From the NCBI GenBank assembly GCA_017303715.1, contig JAFLBZ010000026.1:1-64000 (forward strand): a stretch of 64,000 nucleotides of DNA. Direction: 5' to 3'. The position numbers and the translations under genes were made by a program. The notes under the pieces are model-generated. The model worked only from the letters and a program-made list of their open reading frames with translations. It was not told where the DNA came from and searched no databases. This document shows, in pieces, positions 34,141 through 44,029 of the stretch (the first letter of the stretch is position 1; the number at the start of each line of letters is the position of its first letter). This DNA comes from Rhodothermia bacterium. GTDB lineage: Bacteria > Bacteroidota > Rhodothermia > Rhodothermales > UBA2364.

Positions 34141-34827
34141 ATGCGCATTTTAATAATAGAAGACGAGCCGGGTATCTCCTCCTTCCTAAAATCTGGCCTC
34201 ACCGAACAAGGGTACGAAGTGGTACAGGCTTTTGATGGTGAAATGGGTCTCAAGTTAGCGCTCCAAGACCCCTATGAGGTGATCCTATTGGACATTATCT
34301 TGCCAAAACTCACAGGGGTAGAGGTTTGTAAGCGTCTAAGGGCACAAGGAGAAACCGAAACCCCCATTTTGATGCTCACCGCATTAGGCACTACCGAGGA
34401 TGTGGTTTTGGGGTTAGATAGCGGTGCAGACGACTATCTCACCAAGCCGTTTAAGTTTAAAGAACTTTTGGCGCGGATTCGTGCCCTACAACGTCGAAAA
34501 CACCGCCTGCCCAATACCAATATTCTTCGGATTGCCGATTTGGAAATGGACATAGACCGGAAAGAAGTAAGGCGTGGCGAAACGCTTCTAAAACTCACCG
34601 CACGAGAATTTAATTTATTACACTTTCTCTTGCGCAACGAGGGGCGTGTTGTCTCACGAACATCCATCTTAGAAGAAGTTTGGAATTTGGACTTTGAACC
34701 TGGAACCAATGTTATAGATGTGTATGTAAACTACCTCAGAAACAAGGTGGACAAGCCTTTTAAAAACAAACTCATACATACTGTAATTGGTATGGGTTAT
34801 GTACTAAAGGAGGAGCCAACAGAATGA
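34141..34827 (+). CDS. OmpR-family response regulator
   Basis: The 228-residue protein has a receiver domain with acidic residues IIEDE (8-9), phosphoacceptor D51 in VILLDIILP, T80 and K102 in LTKPFKF. A winged-helix DNA-binding domain follows (about 128-225; REFNLLHFLLRNEGRVVSR, then VIDVYVNYLRNKVD). It overlaps the downstream histidine kinase gene by 4 nt, so the pair is translationally coupled. The target genes cannot be read from the window. Confidence 0.95.
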   Translation: MRILIIEDEPGISSFLKSGLTEQGYEVVQAFDGEMGLKLALQDPYEVILLDIILPKLTGVEVCKRLRAQGETETPILMLTALGTTEDVVLGLDSGADDYLTKPFKFKELLARIRALQRRKHRLPNTNILRIADLEMDIDRKEVRRGETLLKLTAREFNLLHFLLRNEGRVVSRTSILEEVWNLDFEPGTNVIDVYVNYLRNKVDKPFKNKLIHTVIGMGYVLKEEPTE

Positions 34828-36197
34828 GCATCCGCCTCAAGTTGATGTTGATTCATGGGCTGTCCAGTCTTATCCTTTTGGTCTTATTTAGTGCTGCTAT
34901 TTATTATTTTTCTTGGACGTTTCGAAAAAAAGACTTTTTTGACCGCTTGGCCTATCGGGTTTCACTCGTAGAACAGTACCATTTTGAGCAAGACCATCTT
35001 TCAAAAGAGAACCTTTCCCGCATCAAAAAGCAGTTTGAGCAATTTTTAACGGATGAGGCGGAATACATCATTCCCCTCCATAAAAACGATACACTGGACT
35101 CCTTAGCCACCCATTTTAGTTCCGATTTTGTTCACAAACTCCAATCAAGCGCAACCTCGGTCTTCTTTGAGCAACAAACCCTCCAAGGAGCCGGACAAAT
35201 CTTTAACTTAGGCAATAAAAAAGTAGCGATTATCGTAACCGCTACCGACCGAGACGGCTGGACAAAGCTCAGATACCTGCGTTCGGTGCTTCTGATCGGC
35301 TCCATCATCGCAATCGGGCTGATTATGTTCACCACTTGGTGGTCGTTGGGACGTGCCTTGAGGCCCTTAGAAGTCTTGGTAGCAGAGATTCGCAGCTTTC
35401 GCGCCTCCAATCTCAAGCATCGGCTATCGGTTCTAAATCCAATGGACGAATTTGGGGAATTGTCTTCCACCTTTAACCAACTTCTTTCCCGATTGGAGGA
35501 GGCATTCGTCACCCAGCGGCATTTCATCTCCAATACCTCGCACGAAATCAGAAATCCCTTGGCGGCTATCTTGGGAGAAGTTGAATTGGCCTTAATGCAA
35601 GAGAGAAAGGCTCCAGCGTATCGCTTGTCGCTCCAAACCATAGGCGACCACGCAGAACGCTTAAACAATTTGATAAATCAGTTGCTTGAACTTTCTAAGA
35701 CACAGGCAGATTCCGGTCACATTGAGATGGAAGAACTAAGAGTAGATGCTTTGATAGAAGAGCAGATCGAAAGCCTTACACTCAACCATCCATCCGCAAC
35801 CATCACAATGGATTTTCATTTACCCGAAGACCCTGATGCCCTCATGGTTTCGGGCAATAGCGTGCTCCTAAATACTTTATTCCAAAACATTTTATTAAAC
35901 GCACTTAAGTTCTCGGATTACCAGCCCGTTGCCGTCACCTTAGAAGTATCCCAAGGCGAGATATCCATTCTCGTGACGGACAAAGGAATTGGCATCAGCG
36001 AAGAAGACCAGAAGTTAATCTTCGAGCCGCTGTATCGCACCCATGCGGCCCGATGCTATCCCGGATTTGGCTTGGGTATGGCTCTTGTTCGGCGTATTGC
36101 AGAAGTTCATCAGGGCAAAATCGTTATCCGATCACAAGTTGGTCATGGAACGCAAGTTCAATTTTCAATACCTACCCTTAAAAAGAGCACGTTCTAA
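34824..36197 (+). CDS. sensor histidine kinase
   Basis: The 457-residue protein has two transmembrane helices (about 8-31 and 154-176) enclosing a periplasmic sensing region of about 120 residues with no family I recognise. A HAMP domain (about 178-230) leads to the dimerisation helix with the phospho-accepting H240 in SNTSHEIRNPL. The ATPase part has the N box NILLNALKFS, G1 VTDKGIGISEED and G2 GFGLGMALVRR. It is the partner of the overlapping response regulator. Topology and domain order resemble CusS/ArlS-type kinases; the signal is unknown. A strong terminator follows. Confidence 0.95.
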   Translation: MSIRLKLMLIHGLSSLILLVLFSAAIYYFSWTFRKKDFFDRLAYRVSLVEQYHFEQDHLSKENLSRIKKQFEQFLTDEAEYIIPLHKNDTLDSLATHFSSDFVHKLQSSATSVFFEQQTLQGAGQIFNLGNKKVAIIVTATDRDGWTKLRYLRSVLLIGSIIAIGLIMFTTWWSLGRALRPLEVLVAEIRSFRASNLKHRLSVLNPMDEFGELSSTFNQLLSRLEEAFVTQRHFISNTSHEIRNPLAAILGEVELALMQERKAPAYRLSLQTIGDHAERLNNLINQLLELSKTQADSGHIEMEELRVDALIEEQIESLTLNHPSATITMDFHLPEDPDALMVSGNSVLLNTLFQNILLNALKFSDYQPVAVTLEVSQGEISILVTDKGIGISEEDQKLIFEPLYRTHAARCYPGFGLGMALVRRIAEVHQGKIVIRSQVGHGTQVQFSIPTLKKSTF

Positions 36198-36309
36198 TAC
36201 GATTCTAATTGATCCCTAAGCACATTCCAATCTCATGTATGTAATTTCTGGCCAAGGAAAACACGGTGAATGACCTGTGGACGAAATTTCGACACAGGAA
36301 GGCGGCAAA

Positions 36310-36347
36310 GGCCCGATGTTGTGTGGAACATCGGGCCGCTTTTTTTA
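36310..36347 (+). terminator. intrinsic terminator between the two-component genes and leuD
   Basis: GGCCCGATGTT at 36310-36320 pairs perfectly with AACATCGGGCC at 36327-36337, followed by a long T-run. It ends right at the convergent leuD stop codon, so it mainly serves the plus strand. Confidence 0.92.
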
Positions 36348-36914
36348 TTAGGCTGATGTGATCATCCCCGACTTCCGTGCATATTCAAAGATATTGCCTG
36401 CTTCTAAAATATCCGCGACATCGCCCAGCGGACGCAGCAAAAACCGTTCGCCAGTGGAATAATTGGTCAACGTCCCTGTACTTGAATCAATTTCCACATC
36501 GTCTCCCGTTCGGATTTTGTCGTTTAACCGTTCCATGCTTTCAAAAGGAACCACAAACCCTCCATCCACGGCATTTCGGTAAAAAATACGGGCATAACTT
36601 TCTGCTACAACGGCCTCACAACCGGCCTCCGCCATAGCAAACGGCGCATGTTCCCGCGACGAACCGCATCCAAAATTGCCACCAGCAATCATAATATTGA
36701 ATTTAGTGCTGTAGCTTTCTGGTGCTACATACGGGATATTTCCGTCCGGCAAACCTTGCTCTCCCGGAGGAACACTACTCATTGCATATCGCCCATACAA
36801 CTTCCTTTCCTCTGGCTTCGTTAAGCTATAAACCAGATATTGAGCGGGAATAATTTGGTCGGTATCCACGGACTCACCGCAGACCCATGCCAATCCACGA
36901 ATTGTTTTTTTCAT
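36348..36914 (-). CDS. leuD: 3-isopropylmalate dehydratase small subunit
   Basis: LeuD with LeuC isomerises 2- to 3-isopropylmalate in leucine synthesis. The 188 residues include the family motif DTDQIIPAQYL near the start and GGNFGCGSSREHAP in the middle. It is the last leucine gene of the minus-strand block but is separated from leuC by an acetyltransferase gene of opposite orientation, which is unusual because leuC and leuD are normally adjacent. It may need its own promoter within or beyond that gene. Confidence 0.95.
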   Translation of the reverse strand: MKKTIRGLAWVCGESVDTDQIIPAQYLVYSLTKPEERKLYGRYAMSSVPPGEQGLPDGNIPYVAPESYSTKFNIMIAGGNFGCGSSREHAPFAMAEAGCEAVVAESYARIFYRNAVDGGFVVPFESMERLNDKIRTGDDVEIDSSTGTLTNYSTGERFLLRPLGDVADILEAGNIFEYARKSGMITSA

Positions 36915-36966
36915 GATGATATTGGTTTATCTTAATCAAGTTATCAACATTCACATCGAGACGTTC

Positions 36967-37521
36967 ATGTCACCTACATTCTGTTTATCACCCCCACCCC
37001 TCCTCTTTACAGAACGACTTATGTTGCGTAAAATGGAGGAGCATGACGCCCAAGCCTTATTCTGCCTCCGTTCAGATCCTGAAGTGATGCGGTACATCCC
37101 ACGCCCCTTGGCAACCTCGGTAGATGATGCACACGCACTGATAGACCACTTTAGTAAAGGTATCGCCTCCAACAGTGCCATCACTTGGGGCATTTTTTCA
37201 AAACCAGATGAAGCCCTCATCGGAACCATTGGCTTTGTCCATCTCCAGCCTCATCATTTTAGGGCAGAAGTAGGTTACTTGCTCGCGACCTCCTTCCAAC
37301 GCAAAGGCATCATGTCGGAAGCCTTAAAGGCTGTTTTGCACTATGGGTTTTCCGTTTGGCACTTCCACACCATCGAGGCTGTGGTTTCCCCAGAGAACAA
37401 AGCCTCTTTACATCTCCTTGAAAAATCGGGATTTAGACAAGAGGCTTATTTTCGGGAAAACCAGTTTTATCACGGTCGTTTTCACGACAGCATAGTGCTT
37501 ACGCATTTTGGCCAAGGTTAA
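36967..37521 (+). CDS. GNAT acetyltransferase (RimJ/RimL-like) inserted between leuC and leuD
   Basis: From ATG 36967 the product has 184 residues. It starts with LLFTERLMLRKMEEHDAQALFCL, typical of RimJ/RimL-type N-acetyltransferases. The acetyl-CoA loop is near EVGYLLATSFQRKGIMSEALKAVL, and ASLHLLEKSGFRQEAY is near the end. An earlier ATG at 36913 would overlap leuD. The gene runs against the leucine genes and its stop lies 4 nt from the leuC stop, so it looks like a later insertion. The acceptor substrate is unknown. Confidence 0.88.
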   Translation: MSPTFCLSPPPLLFTERLMLRKMEEHDAQALFCLRSDPEVMRYIPRPLATSVDDAHALIDHFSKGIASNSAITWGIFSKPDEALIGTIGFVHLQPHHFRAEVGYLLATSFQRKGIMSEALKAVLHYGFSVWHFHTIEAVVSPENKASLHLLEKSGFRQEAYFRENQFYHGRFHDSIVLTHFGQG

Positions 37522-37525
37522 TACC

Positions 37526-38824
37526 TCAGACCAAAACGCCACGCGGATCCGTAATTTCCCCCGTAAGCGCAGATGCCGCCACGGTATAAGCAGATGCCAA
37601 ATAGACCGAAGATTGCTTGGAACCCATACGGCCCGGAAAATTGCGGTTTGTGGTTGAAATCACGTTCTCGGTTCCATGTGTACGCCCAAACGTATCCACT
37701 GGCCCACCGAGGCAAGCCGCACAAGAAGCATGGGTTAGCCGACAACCGGCACGTTCCAAAATATCCCAAACGGATTCTCCCTCGATCATCGTGGTGTGCA
37801 TCAATTTGGCAACATGGGTCGTTGCTGGAACGCAAAAGGTTGGAACTACCACTTCTTGACCACGCAACACCGAAGCCGCCATTATGAAATCTTCCATTTT
37901 ACCGCCAGTGCAAGAACCGATATAGCATTGATCTAATTTTGTACCCGCCACTTCCGAGACAAACGCTTTGTTATCGGGACGATGTGGTTTTGCCACCATC
38001 GGCTCCAATTTGGCCACATCAAAACGGTACTCACTGTGGTAGCGGGCATTTGGATCGGAGTACAACGGCGAGAACGCATAATCGGTTCGGGCACGTACAT
38101 ACTCGAATGTCTTGTCGTCCGGGGCAATGATGCCATTTTTCCCCCCAGCCTCGATGGCCATATTTGTAAGTGTCATACGTTCTTCGATGGAAAGGCCGAA
38201 AACGGCATCGCCGTCAAACTCCATGGCACGATAGGTTGCACCATCCACCCCAATTTCGCCAATAATGGCCAGAATCAGGTCTTTTGCTGTCAAGAATGGA
38301 GGCATTTCGCCTTCCATGATAAACCGCATGGACTCTGGTACTTTCACCCAAATCTTACCGGTTCCCATGATGAAAGCGGCATCAGTATTGCCAACCCCCG
38401 TTGCAAACATGCCAAAAGCGCCTGACGTACAGGTGTGGCTGTCTGTTCCAAACAAAACCGTTCCGGGGCGGTTAAACCCCTCTTCGGCCAAGGCCATATG
38501 ACAAACTCCTTTGTAGCGATCTGAGCCGACGTCGTAGTAGTGGGGCAATTGATGCTCATTTACAAATTCGCGCAACATCACCACATTTCGGTTGGCGTGT
38601 TTATCGGATGTAAAAATGTAGTGATCGGGAATAATCACCAATTTATCCTTGTCCCACACCTTTGCTTGTTCACCAAATTCCCGCTTAAAAATCTGAATCA
38701 CGGGCGGGCCACAAACATCGTGGGTCATTAAAATATCGGCATCTACCCAAATATTTTCTCCGGGTGCAACCCTCTCTTTGCCCGAAGAACGAGCAAGTAT
38801 TTTTTCGGTTATGGTCATAGACAT
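37526..38824 (-). CDS. leuC: 3-isopropylmalate dehydratase large subunit
   Basis: This is the [4Fe-4S] large subunit of isopropylmalate isomerase. At 432 residues it is of the shorter LeuC type also found in homoaconitases. Cluster cysteines are in TDSHTCTSG, GSCTGGKMED and SCAACLGG. Adjacent substrate-site regions such as FSPLYSDPNARY are present. The start is the ATG at 38824; a second in-frame ATG lies two codons on. It follows the small membrane-protein gene by 39 nt. Confidence 0.95.
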   Translation of the reverse strand: MSMTITEKILARSSGKERVAPGENIWVDADILMTHDVCGPPVIQIFKREFGEQAKVWDKDKLVIIPDHYIFTSDKHANRNVVMLREFVNEHQLPHYYDVGSDRYKGVCHMALAEEGFNRPGTVLFGTDSHTCTSGAFGMFATGVGNTDAAFIMGTGKIWVKVPESMRFIMEGEMPPFLTAKDLILAIIGEIGVDGATYRAMEFDGDAVFGLSIEERMTLTNMAIEAGGKNGIIAPDDKTFEYVRARTDYAFSPLYSDPNARYHSEYRFDVAKLEPMVAKPHRPDNKAFVSEVAGTKLDQCYIGSCTGGKMEDFIMAASVLRGQEVVVPTFCVPATTHVAKLMHTTMIEGESVWDILERAGCRLTHASCAACLGGPVDTFGRTHGTENVISTTNRNFPGRMGSKQSSVYLASAYTVAASALTGEITDPRGVLV

Positions 38825-38863
38825 ATCAAAACCTTCATGTTTTTTTATGGATCAATGATTCGA

Positions 38864-39346
38864 TCATAATGATTTTGAGGTACGGAACTTAAACCAAGCG
38901 GTCGTACCTAACCCAAGTAGCGCACATATTGTTTGCCCTCCATATGCCATCATCATCATGATGACCAAGCTAAAACTTTCGATCATAATGGAAAAAATGG
39001 ATGTTACGATTTTACCCGGATAATAACGGGTTCGTGGGTATTCAAAAGAAAACTCGAAGATATAATCAAGTCCAATACCACCGAGTACATTCATAATGAC
39101 AAGTAAGCCAATGATGATCCAGATCAACTTGGGCGGACTGTCGGCAAGGAGTATGAGGGCCATGACCAACCAATATGGCAGCGTGACCACCAAAAGATCG
39201 GAGACCATGCCCCAATCTGGAAGTCCAACGCCTAAATACCAGACGCCATATCCATTTACCCCAATACCGACGGCCACCAGAAGAAGGGCCACCCCTTTAG
39301 CCAAAGTCATATGTTTTTGTATGAGACGAAGGAGCAGCCCGCCCAT
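38864..39346 (-). CDS. small integral membrane protein of unknown function in the leu block
   Basis: The 160-residue protein has four predicted membrane helices (about 16-36, 48-66, 73-94 and 113-140). It contains a Met-rich stretch (IMMMMAY) and ends basic (FKFRTSKSL). I recognise no family. It lies 9 nt after leuA and 39 nt before leuC, so it is almost certainly co-transcribed with leucine genes. A role in amino-acid export or just chance placement cannot be told apart. A start at the ATG of MTLAKG, 12 codons in, is possible. Confidence 0.65.
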   Translation of the reverse strand: MGGLLLRLIQKHMTLAKGVALLLVAVGIGVNGYGVWYLGVGLPDWGMVSDLLVVTLPYWLVMALILLADSPPKLIWIIIGLLVIMNVLGGIGLDYIFEFSFEYPRTRYYPGKIVTSIFSIMIESFSLVIMMMMAYGGQTICALLGLGTTAWFKFRTSKSL

Positions 39347-39355
39347 CCGTTGGGT

Positions 39356-40960
39356 TTAAACTTTTGCATCCACTTCTAACTTTTCGCGAAGTGAATGGCG
39401 AACCACATCCTGACTGTCTCTGAAAGCCTCTACGTGGTTGATGGCATCAATATACGCCAATGCAGAAGCCATAAGCGTGTTCATGTTACGCGCAGCGCCT
39501 TTAAATTTCTTTTCTTGGTACTCAATTTCCACATCCACTTCTCCTGTTGCATCTTGGCCCTCAGAAAGTGCCCTGATGTGGTATCCGGTCAGTTTATAAC
39601 CATGCTCCATACAATGATCAATGGCCCTGTAGATGGCATCTATTGGCCCGTCTCCGGTTGCGGTATGTTCTTTGGTACTTTGGGAGCGGGCGAAGTAAAT
39701 CCGAACAGTCGCCATATTGGGTTTTCCGGTTTCCACATGCACTTGGAGATGTTCTAAACTGACATAGGTTTCAGCCCCATCGGATTCCAAGGTCTTCATC
39801 ATCAAAAACAAATCTTCGTCATAGACATGCTTTTTCTGGTCGGCTATTTCGAGGAACCTCCGGTACAAATCGTCTTTCAAGTCTGTCGTTACCGAAAACT
39901 TTAGCGCCGCTAAGCGCGAAAAGAACCCATGCCGCCCAGAGTGACGTCCCAAAGATATTTGACGGTTTGTGTCTTGCCCTACATCTTCGGCCCGCATAAT
40001 TTCGTAGGTATCCCGCCGCTTGAGTACGCCGTCTTGGTGAATACCGGCCTCATGGCTAAAGGCGTTCCGTCCAACGATTGCTTTGTTTGGTTGCACACTA
40101 AAACCAGAGTAAGTCGAGACTAATTTACTCAGCCCCATCAACATCGGAGAATTCACCTTGGAATCCACCTGAAAGATTTTTTGTCTCACCCTTAGCGCCA
40201 TGACAATTTCCTCAAGCGCGGCATTGCCCGCACGCTCTCCAATGCCATTGATGGTACATTCTACCTGTCTTGCACCCGCTTGTACACCTGCCAACGAATT
40301 GGCCACCGCCAAGCCCAAGTCATTATGGCAATGGGTGGAAAAGACCACGTCGCTTCTGCCATTAGCAGCCTGCATACACGACTGGATGAGTTCTGCATAC
40401 TCCTGCGGCAGACAAAACCCTGTGGTATCAGGGATATTGATCGTGGTTGCACCTGCCTCGATGACCGCAGCGATAACCTCTTGCAAATACGCAACGGGTG
40501 TCCGGCCTGCATCTTCGGCACTAAATTCTACATCATTGGTAAAGGATTTCGCGTATTGGACGGCTTCTATGGCTTTTTGAAGTACGGTTTTTCGCTTTTC
40601 GGCAAGAGAATGGCCGTATTTGGTATCCGCAAATTTTCCTTCAATGTGTATATCACTCGTGCCAATGAAGGTGTGAATACGGGTATTTATCCCACCTGAC
40701 AAGGCTTTTGCGGCTTCCCGGATGTCTAACTCCACCGCCCTTGCCAAGGCCGCAATCGTCGTCGGGCCTTGCACTTCTTCAACCACCCGTTGTACGCCTT
40801 CAAATTGGACAGGGGACGAAACAGGGAAGCCTGCTTCAATAACATCCACACCCAAGGCCGCCAATTGGTGTGCAATATGGAGTTTTTCTGGTATGGTCAT
40901 AGACGCACCCGGCGCTTGTTCTCCATCGCGCAAGGTGGTATCAAATACAATGATACGCAT
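39356..40960 (-). CDS. leuA: 2-isopropylmalate synthase
   Basis: LeuA condenses acetyl-CoA with 2-ketoisovalerate, the first committed step of leucine synthesis. The 534 residues include the catalytic barrel with FDTTLRDGEQAPGASM, then HCHNDLGLAVANSLAG (metal histidines) and NGIGERAGNAALEE. The C-terminal regulatory (leucine-binding) domain runs from about 390 on. A 277-nt gap with leader-like features separates it from leuB upstream. citramalate synthase or homocitrate synthase would be alternatives, but the leu neighbours decide the matter. Confidence 0.94.
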   Translation of the reverse strand: MRIIVFDTTLRDGEQAPGASMTIPEKLHIAHQLAALGVDVIEAGFPVSSPVQFEGVQRVVEEVQGPTTIAALARAVELDIREAAKALSGGINTRIHTFIGTSDIHIEGKFADTKYGHSLAEKRKTVLQKAIEAVQYAKSFTNDVEFSAEDAGRTPVAYLQEVIAAVIEAGATTINIPDTTGFCLPQEYAELIQSCMQAANGRSDVVFSTHCHNDLGLAVANSLAGVQAGARQVECTINGIGERAGNAALEEIVMALRVRQKIFQVDSKVNSPMLMGLSKLVSTYSGFSVQPNKAIVGRNAFSHEAGIHQDGVLKRRDTYEIMRAEDVGQDTNRQISLGRHSGRHGFFSRLAALKFSVTTDLKDDLYRRFLEIADQKKHVYDEDLFLMMKTLESDGAETYVSLEHLQVHVETGKPNMATVRIYFARSQSTKEHTATGDGPIDAIYRAIDHCMEHGYKLTGYHIRALSEGQDATGEVDVEIEYQEKKFKGAARNMNTLMASALAYIDAINHVEAFRDSQDVVRHSLREKLEVDAKV

Positions 40961-41005
40961 ATATTTAAAATTTTGTTTATAAACGACTTAGAATAATTGA
41001 AGTAC

Positions 41006-41056
41006 CGCCAGCATGAAGGGTGTAATCACCAGAAGAAATAGGGCATCAGGCTGGCG
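41006..41056 (-). promoter_or_regulatory. possible RNA stem in the leuA leader
   Basis: CGCCAGC (41056-41050 on the minus strand) pairs with GCTGGCG (41012-41006), enclosing the end of the leucine-rich leader ORF. No U-run follows, so it is not a standard terminator. It could take part in leader-peptide control or cover the leuA start region. Confidence 0.35.
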
Positions 41057-41136
41057 CACGGAAGTCGTAGGCCAAGCAATGCAAGGAGAAGTGCAGAAGT
41101 CTTGGGGAGGTTTGTTTTTACTGGATCGGTTTCCAT
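41026..41136 (-). CDS. candidate leucine-rich leader peptide of leuA
   Basis: The 36-codon ATG-started frame lies 66 nt before leuA and includes the run ALLLALLGLRL; nine of its 36 residues are leucine. It ends in FFW. A second overlapping frame (41149-40988) ends in a stretch rich in Leu, Val and Ile (ALFLLVITPFMLAVLQLF). This fits a leader that senses charged tRNA-Leu, as in the enteric leu operon. It is a candidate only: the region has no clear terminator and the frame could be chance. Confidence 0.4.
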   Translation of the reverse strand: METDPVKTNLPKTSALLLALLGLRLPCASLMPYFFW

Positions 41137-41158
41137 TGCACAACCGCATTGGTGGGGA

Positions 41159-41181
41159 GAAGCGGGAGGTTAGCCCGCTTC
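41159..41181 (-). repeat. perfect hairpin in the leuB-leuA gap
   Basis: GAAGCGGG at 41159-41166 pairs with CCCGCTTC at 41174-41181 around a 7-nt loop. No T-run follows on either side. It lies upstream of the candidate leuA leader ORF and could be a leader stem or an mRNA-processing/stability hairpin after leuB. Confidence 0.55.
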
Positions 41182-41237
41182 AAGAGTCCCAAACTAAGAA
41201 ATCAAAATGTTTATTCGTAAGAATTGGAGATTAAGGT

Positions 41238-42317
41238 TTATTCAACATCAGCAACTAATCGCTTAATCACCTCATCTCCAAAAGCACTTGTAGTAAGGGC
41301 CAAAACCACATCAGAAGCCAAGTCCGATGTCACAAATCCATCTAAAAGGGTATTGGCAACTGCATTACGGATTGCTGCTGCAGCTTCCTTTTGACCTAAA
41401 TAGTCTAACATCATCGCACCACTCAAGATGGCGGCTGCCGGATTTGCAATCCCTTTTCCGGCAATATCTGGCGCAGAACCGTGAATGGGTTCAAAAAGGC
41501 CGCTGCTTTCGCCAATGCTGGCCGAGGGCAACATCCCCAAAGAACCCGGAAGGACGGCCGAAGCATCACTCAAAATATCACCAAATAAGTTTCCGGTTAA
41601 GATGACATCAAATTGGCGCGGATTCAAAATCAGCTGCATAGCGGCATTGTCCACATACATATGCTCTAACTGTACGTCTTCAAACTCGGCATCGCGTACT
41701 TCCTGTACCACCTCGCGCCAGAGTTGTGAAACCGCGAGCACATTGGCTTTGTCCACCGAGGTCACTTTATTCCGGCGGTCGCGAGCTGTGGCAAAGGCAA
41801 TGCGGGCAATGCGCTCAATTTCCGGCTTGGTATAACGCATGGTACTCACCCCTTCAACATCATTGCGATAAGAAGGCGTCCCAAAATAGATCCCACCCAC
41901 CAATTCTCTGACGACAAGCAAGTCTGTACCTGCCACTTTTTCGGGGCGCAGTGGCGAACGTGCCGCTTGTACGCCATCAACCGCAACAGGCCGCAAATTG
42001 GCAAAGACATCAAGGGCTTTGCGCATGGACAAAAGCCCCGTTTCTGGACGTAGTGCTTTGGGAAGCGTGTCGTATTTAGGGCCACCGACCGCCCCCAACA
42101 ACACCGCATCGGCGCGTTTACAAGCCTCGTGCGTTTGTGGTGGATACGGGTTTGCTAAGTCATCTACGGCAGCACCGCCGATGAGTGCGGTCTCGAATAA
42201 CAAGCCAAAATCGTACAACTCGGAAACGCGGGACAATACTTTTACGGCTTCTGCAACCACTTCTGGTCCAATTCCGTCGCCCGGTAATAAGGTGATGTTA
42301 TAGGTGGAGGGGTTCAA
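41238..42317 (-). CDS. leuB: 3-isopropylmalate dehydrogenase
   Basis: LeuB oxidises and decarboxylates 3-isopropylmalate to the leucine keto-acid. The 359 residues start with YNITLLPGDGIGPEV, and later LLVVRELVGGIYFG and the NAD-site GSAPDIAGKGIANPAA. There is no ATG near the N-terminus; the frame must start at TTG (42317), four codons ahead of the conserved strand. It lies in the minus-strand block between a DinB-like gene and the leuA leader. Confidence 0.95.
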   Translation of the reverse strand: MNPSTYNITLLPGDGIGPEVVAEAVKVLSRVSELYDFGLLFETALIGGAAVDDLANPYPPQTHEACKRADAVLLGAVGGPKYDTLPKALRPETGLLSMRKALDVFANLRPVAVDGVQAARSPLRPEKVAGTDLLVVRELVGGIYFGTPSYRNDVEGVSTMRYTKPEIERIARIAFATARDRRNKVTSVDKANVLAVSQLWREVVQEVRDAEFEDVQLEHMYVDNAAMQLILNPRQFDVILTGNLFGDILSDASAVLPGSLGMLPSASIGESSGLFEPIHGSAPDIAGKGIANPAAAILSGAMMLDYLGQKEAAAAIRNAVANTLLDGFVTSDLASDVVLALTTSAFGDEVIKRLVADVE

Positions 42318-42380
42318 TTTTCTATCGTATTTAAGTCGGTTATTAAAAAATAGTAGTGGCTATTTTTAGGGAATAGCCTT

Positions 42381-42884
42381 TCATGTACCGCTGTTCACCC
42401 GCTCATCCAGCGTTAATCCACGATAAAAGGCCATATCCACGCCCCTTAATTGTTTGGTCCAGAAGACGATTTGGCCCGTATGGTAGGAAAAATGTTGGGT
42501 AACATGAATCAAGATTTCCATGCCCGAATGGTCTTTCCCTTGCACATAGGTCAGTTTTTGCAAGGCCGGTTCGTCCACCCCCTGCATATAGTTGACAGCA
42601 GCCTCAACTGTTTCTTCCAAAGCATTTAATAACTGCTGCTTAGATGCTCCTTCTGTGGCACTAAATTCTCCCGATCGGTTACGAAAATCGGGTTCACCGG
42701 CCATTGCAGAAAGCACGTATTGCCGGATATTGCCCACAAGGTGCATCAATTGGTTGCCTAACGCATTCGCGTTTGGGTGTGGTCTTAGCCAAATCTCGGA
42801 CTCTTCCACCAATGCCAGACAAGACCGTATTTTGTGCATGTTTTCGTTAAAATACGAGATGCACGTTATAGCGATTGGTTGCAT
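42381..42884 (-). CDS. DinB/DUF1572-like four-helix protein
   Basis: The 167-residue protein has the histidine pattern of the DinB superfamily: NQLMHLVGNI near residue 50 and VTQHFSYHTGQI near residue 130, which together bind a metal. Some members are bacillithiol or mycothiol transferases; others have no known role. It lies between ilvC and leuB, following a hairpin, and may have its own promoter. The ATG at 42884 is preferred over one two codons earlier only loosely. Confidence 0.78.
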   Translation of the reverse strand: MQPIAITCISYFNENMHKIRSCLALVEESEIWLRPHPNANALGNQLMHLVGNIRQYVLSAMAGEPDFRNRSGEFSATEGASKQQLLNALEETVEAAVNYMQGVDEPALQKLTYVQGKDHSGMEILIHVTQHFSYHTGQIVFWTKQLRGVDMAFYRGLTLDERVNSGT

Positions 42885-42904
42885 AAGCAAGGTATCTATC
42901 AGAA

Positions 42905-42931
42905 AGAGGGCAAGGAAAAGCCTCGCCCTCT
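42905..42931 (-). terminator. hairpin terminator after ilvC
   Basis: AGAGGGC at 42905-42911 pairs with GCCCTCT at 42925-42931, with further pairing inside the loop. On the minus strand it is followed by TTTC, a weak U-tract, 11 nt after the ilvC stop. Confidence 0.55.
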
Positions 42932-42941
42932 GAAATCACAA

Positions 42942-43988
<1,047 letters not shown>

Positions 43989-44029
43989 TTATACAATTAG
44001 CTAATGATAAGTTGGAGATAGAATGGAGC

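Noticed and set aside
41159-41181. Hairpin in the leuB-leuA gap as an intrinsic terminator
   Set aside because: The stem is perfect but no T-run follows on either strand, so it is listed only as a hairpin.
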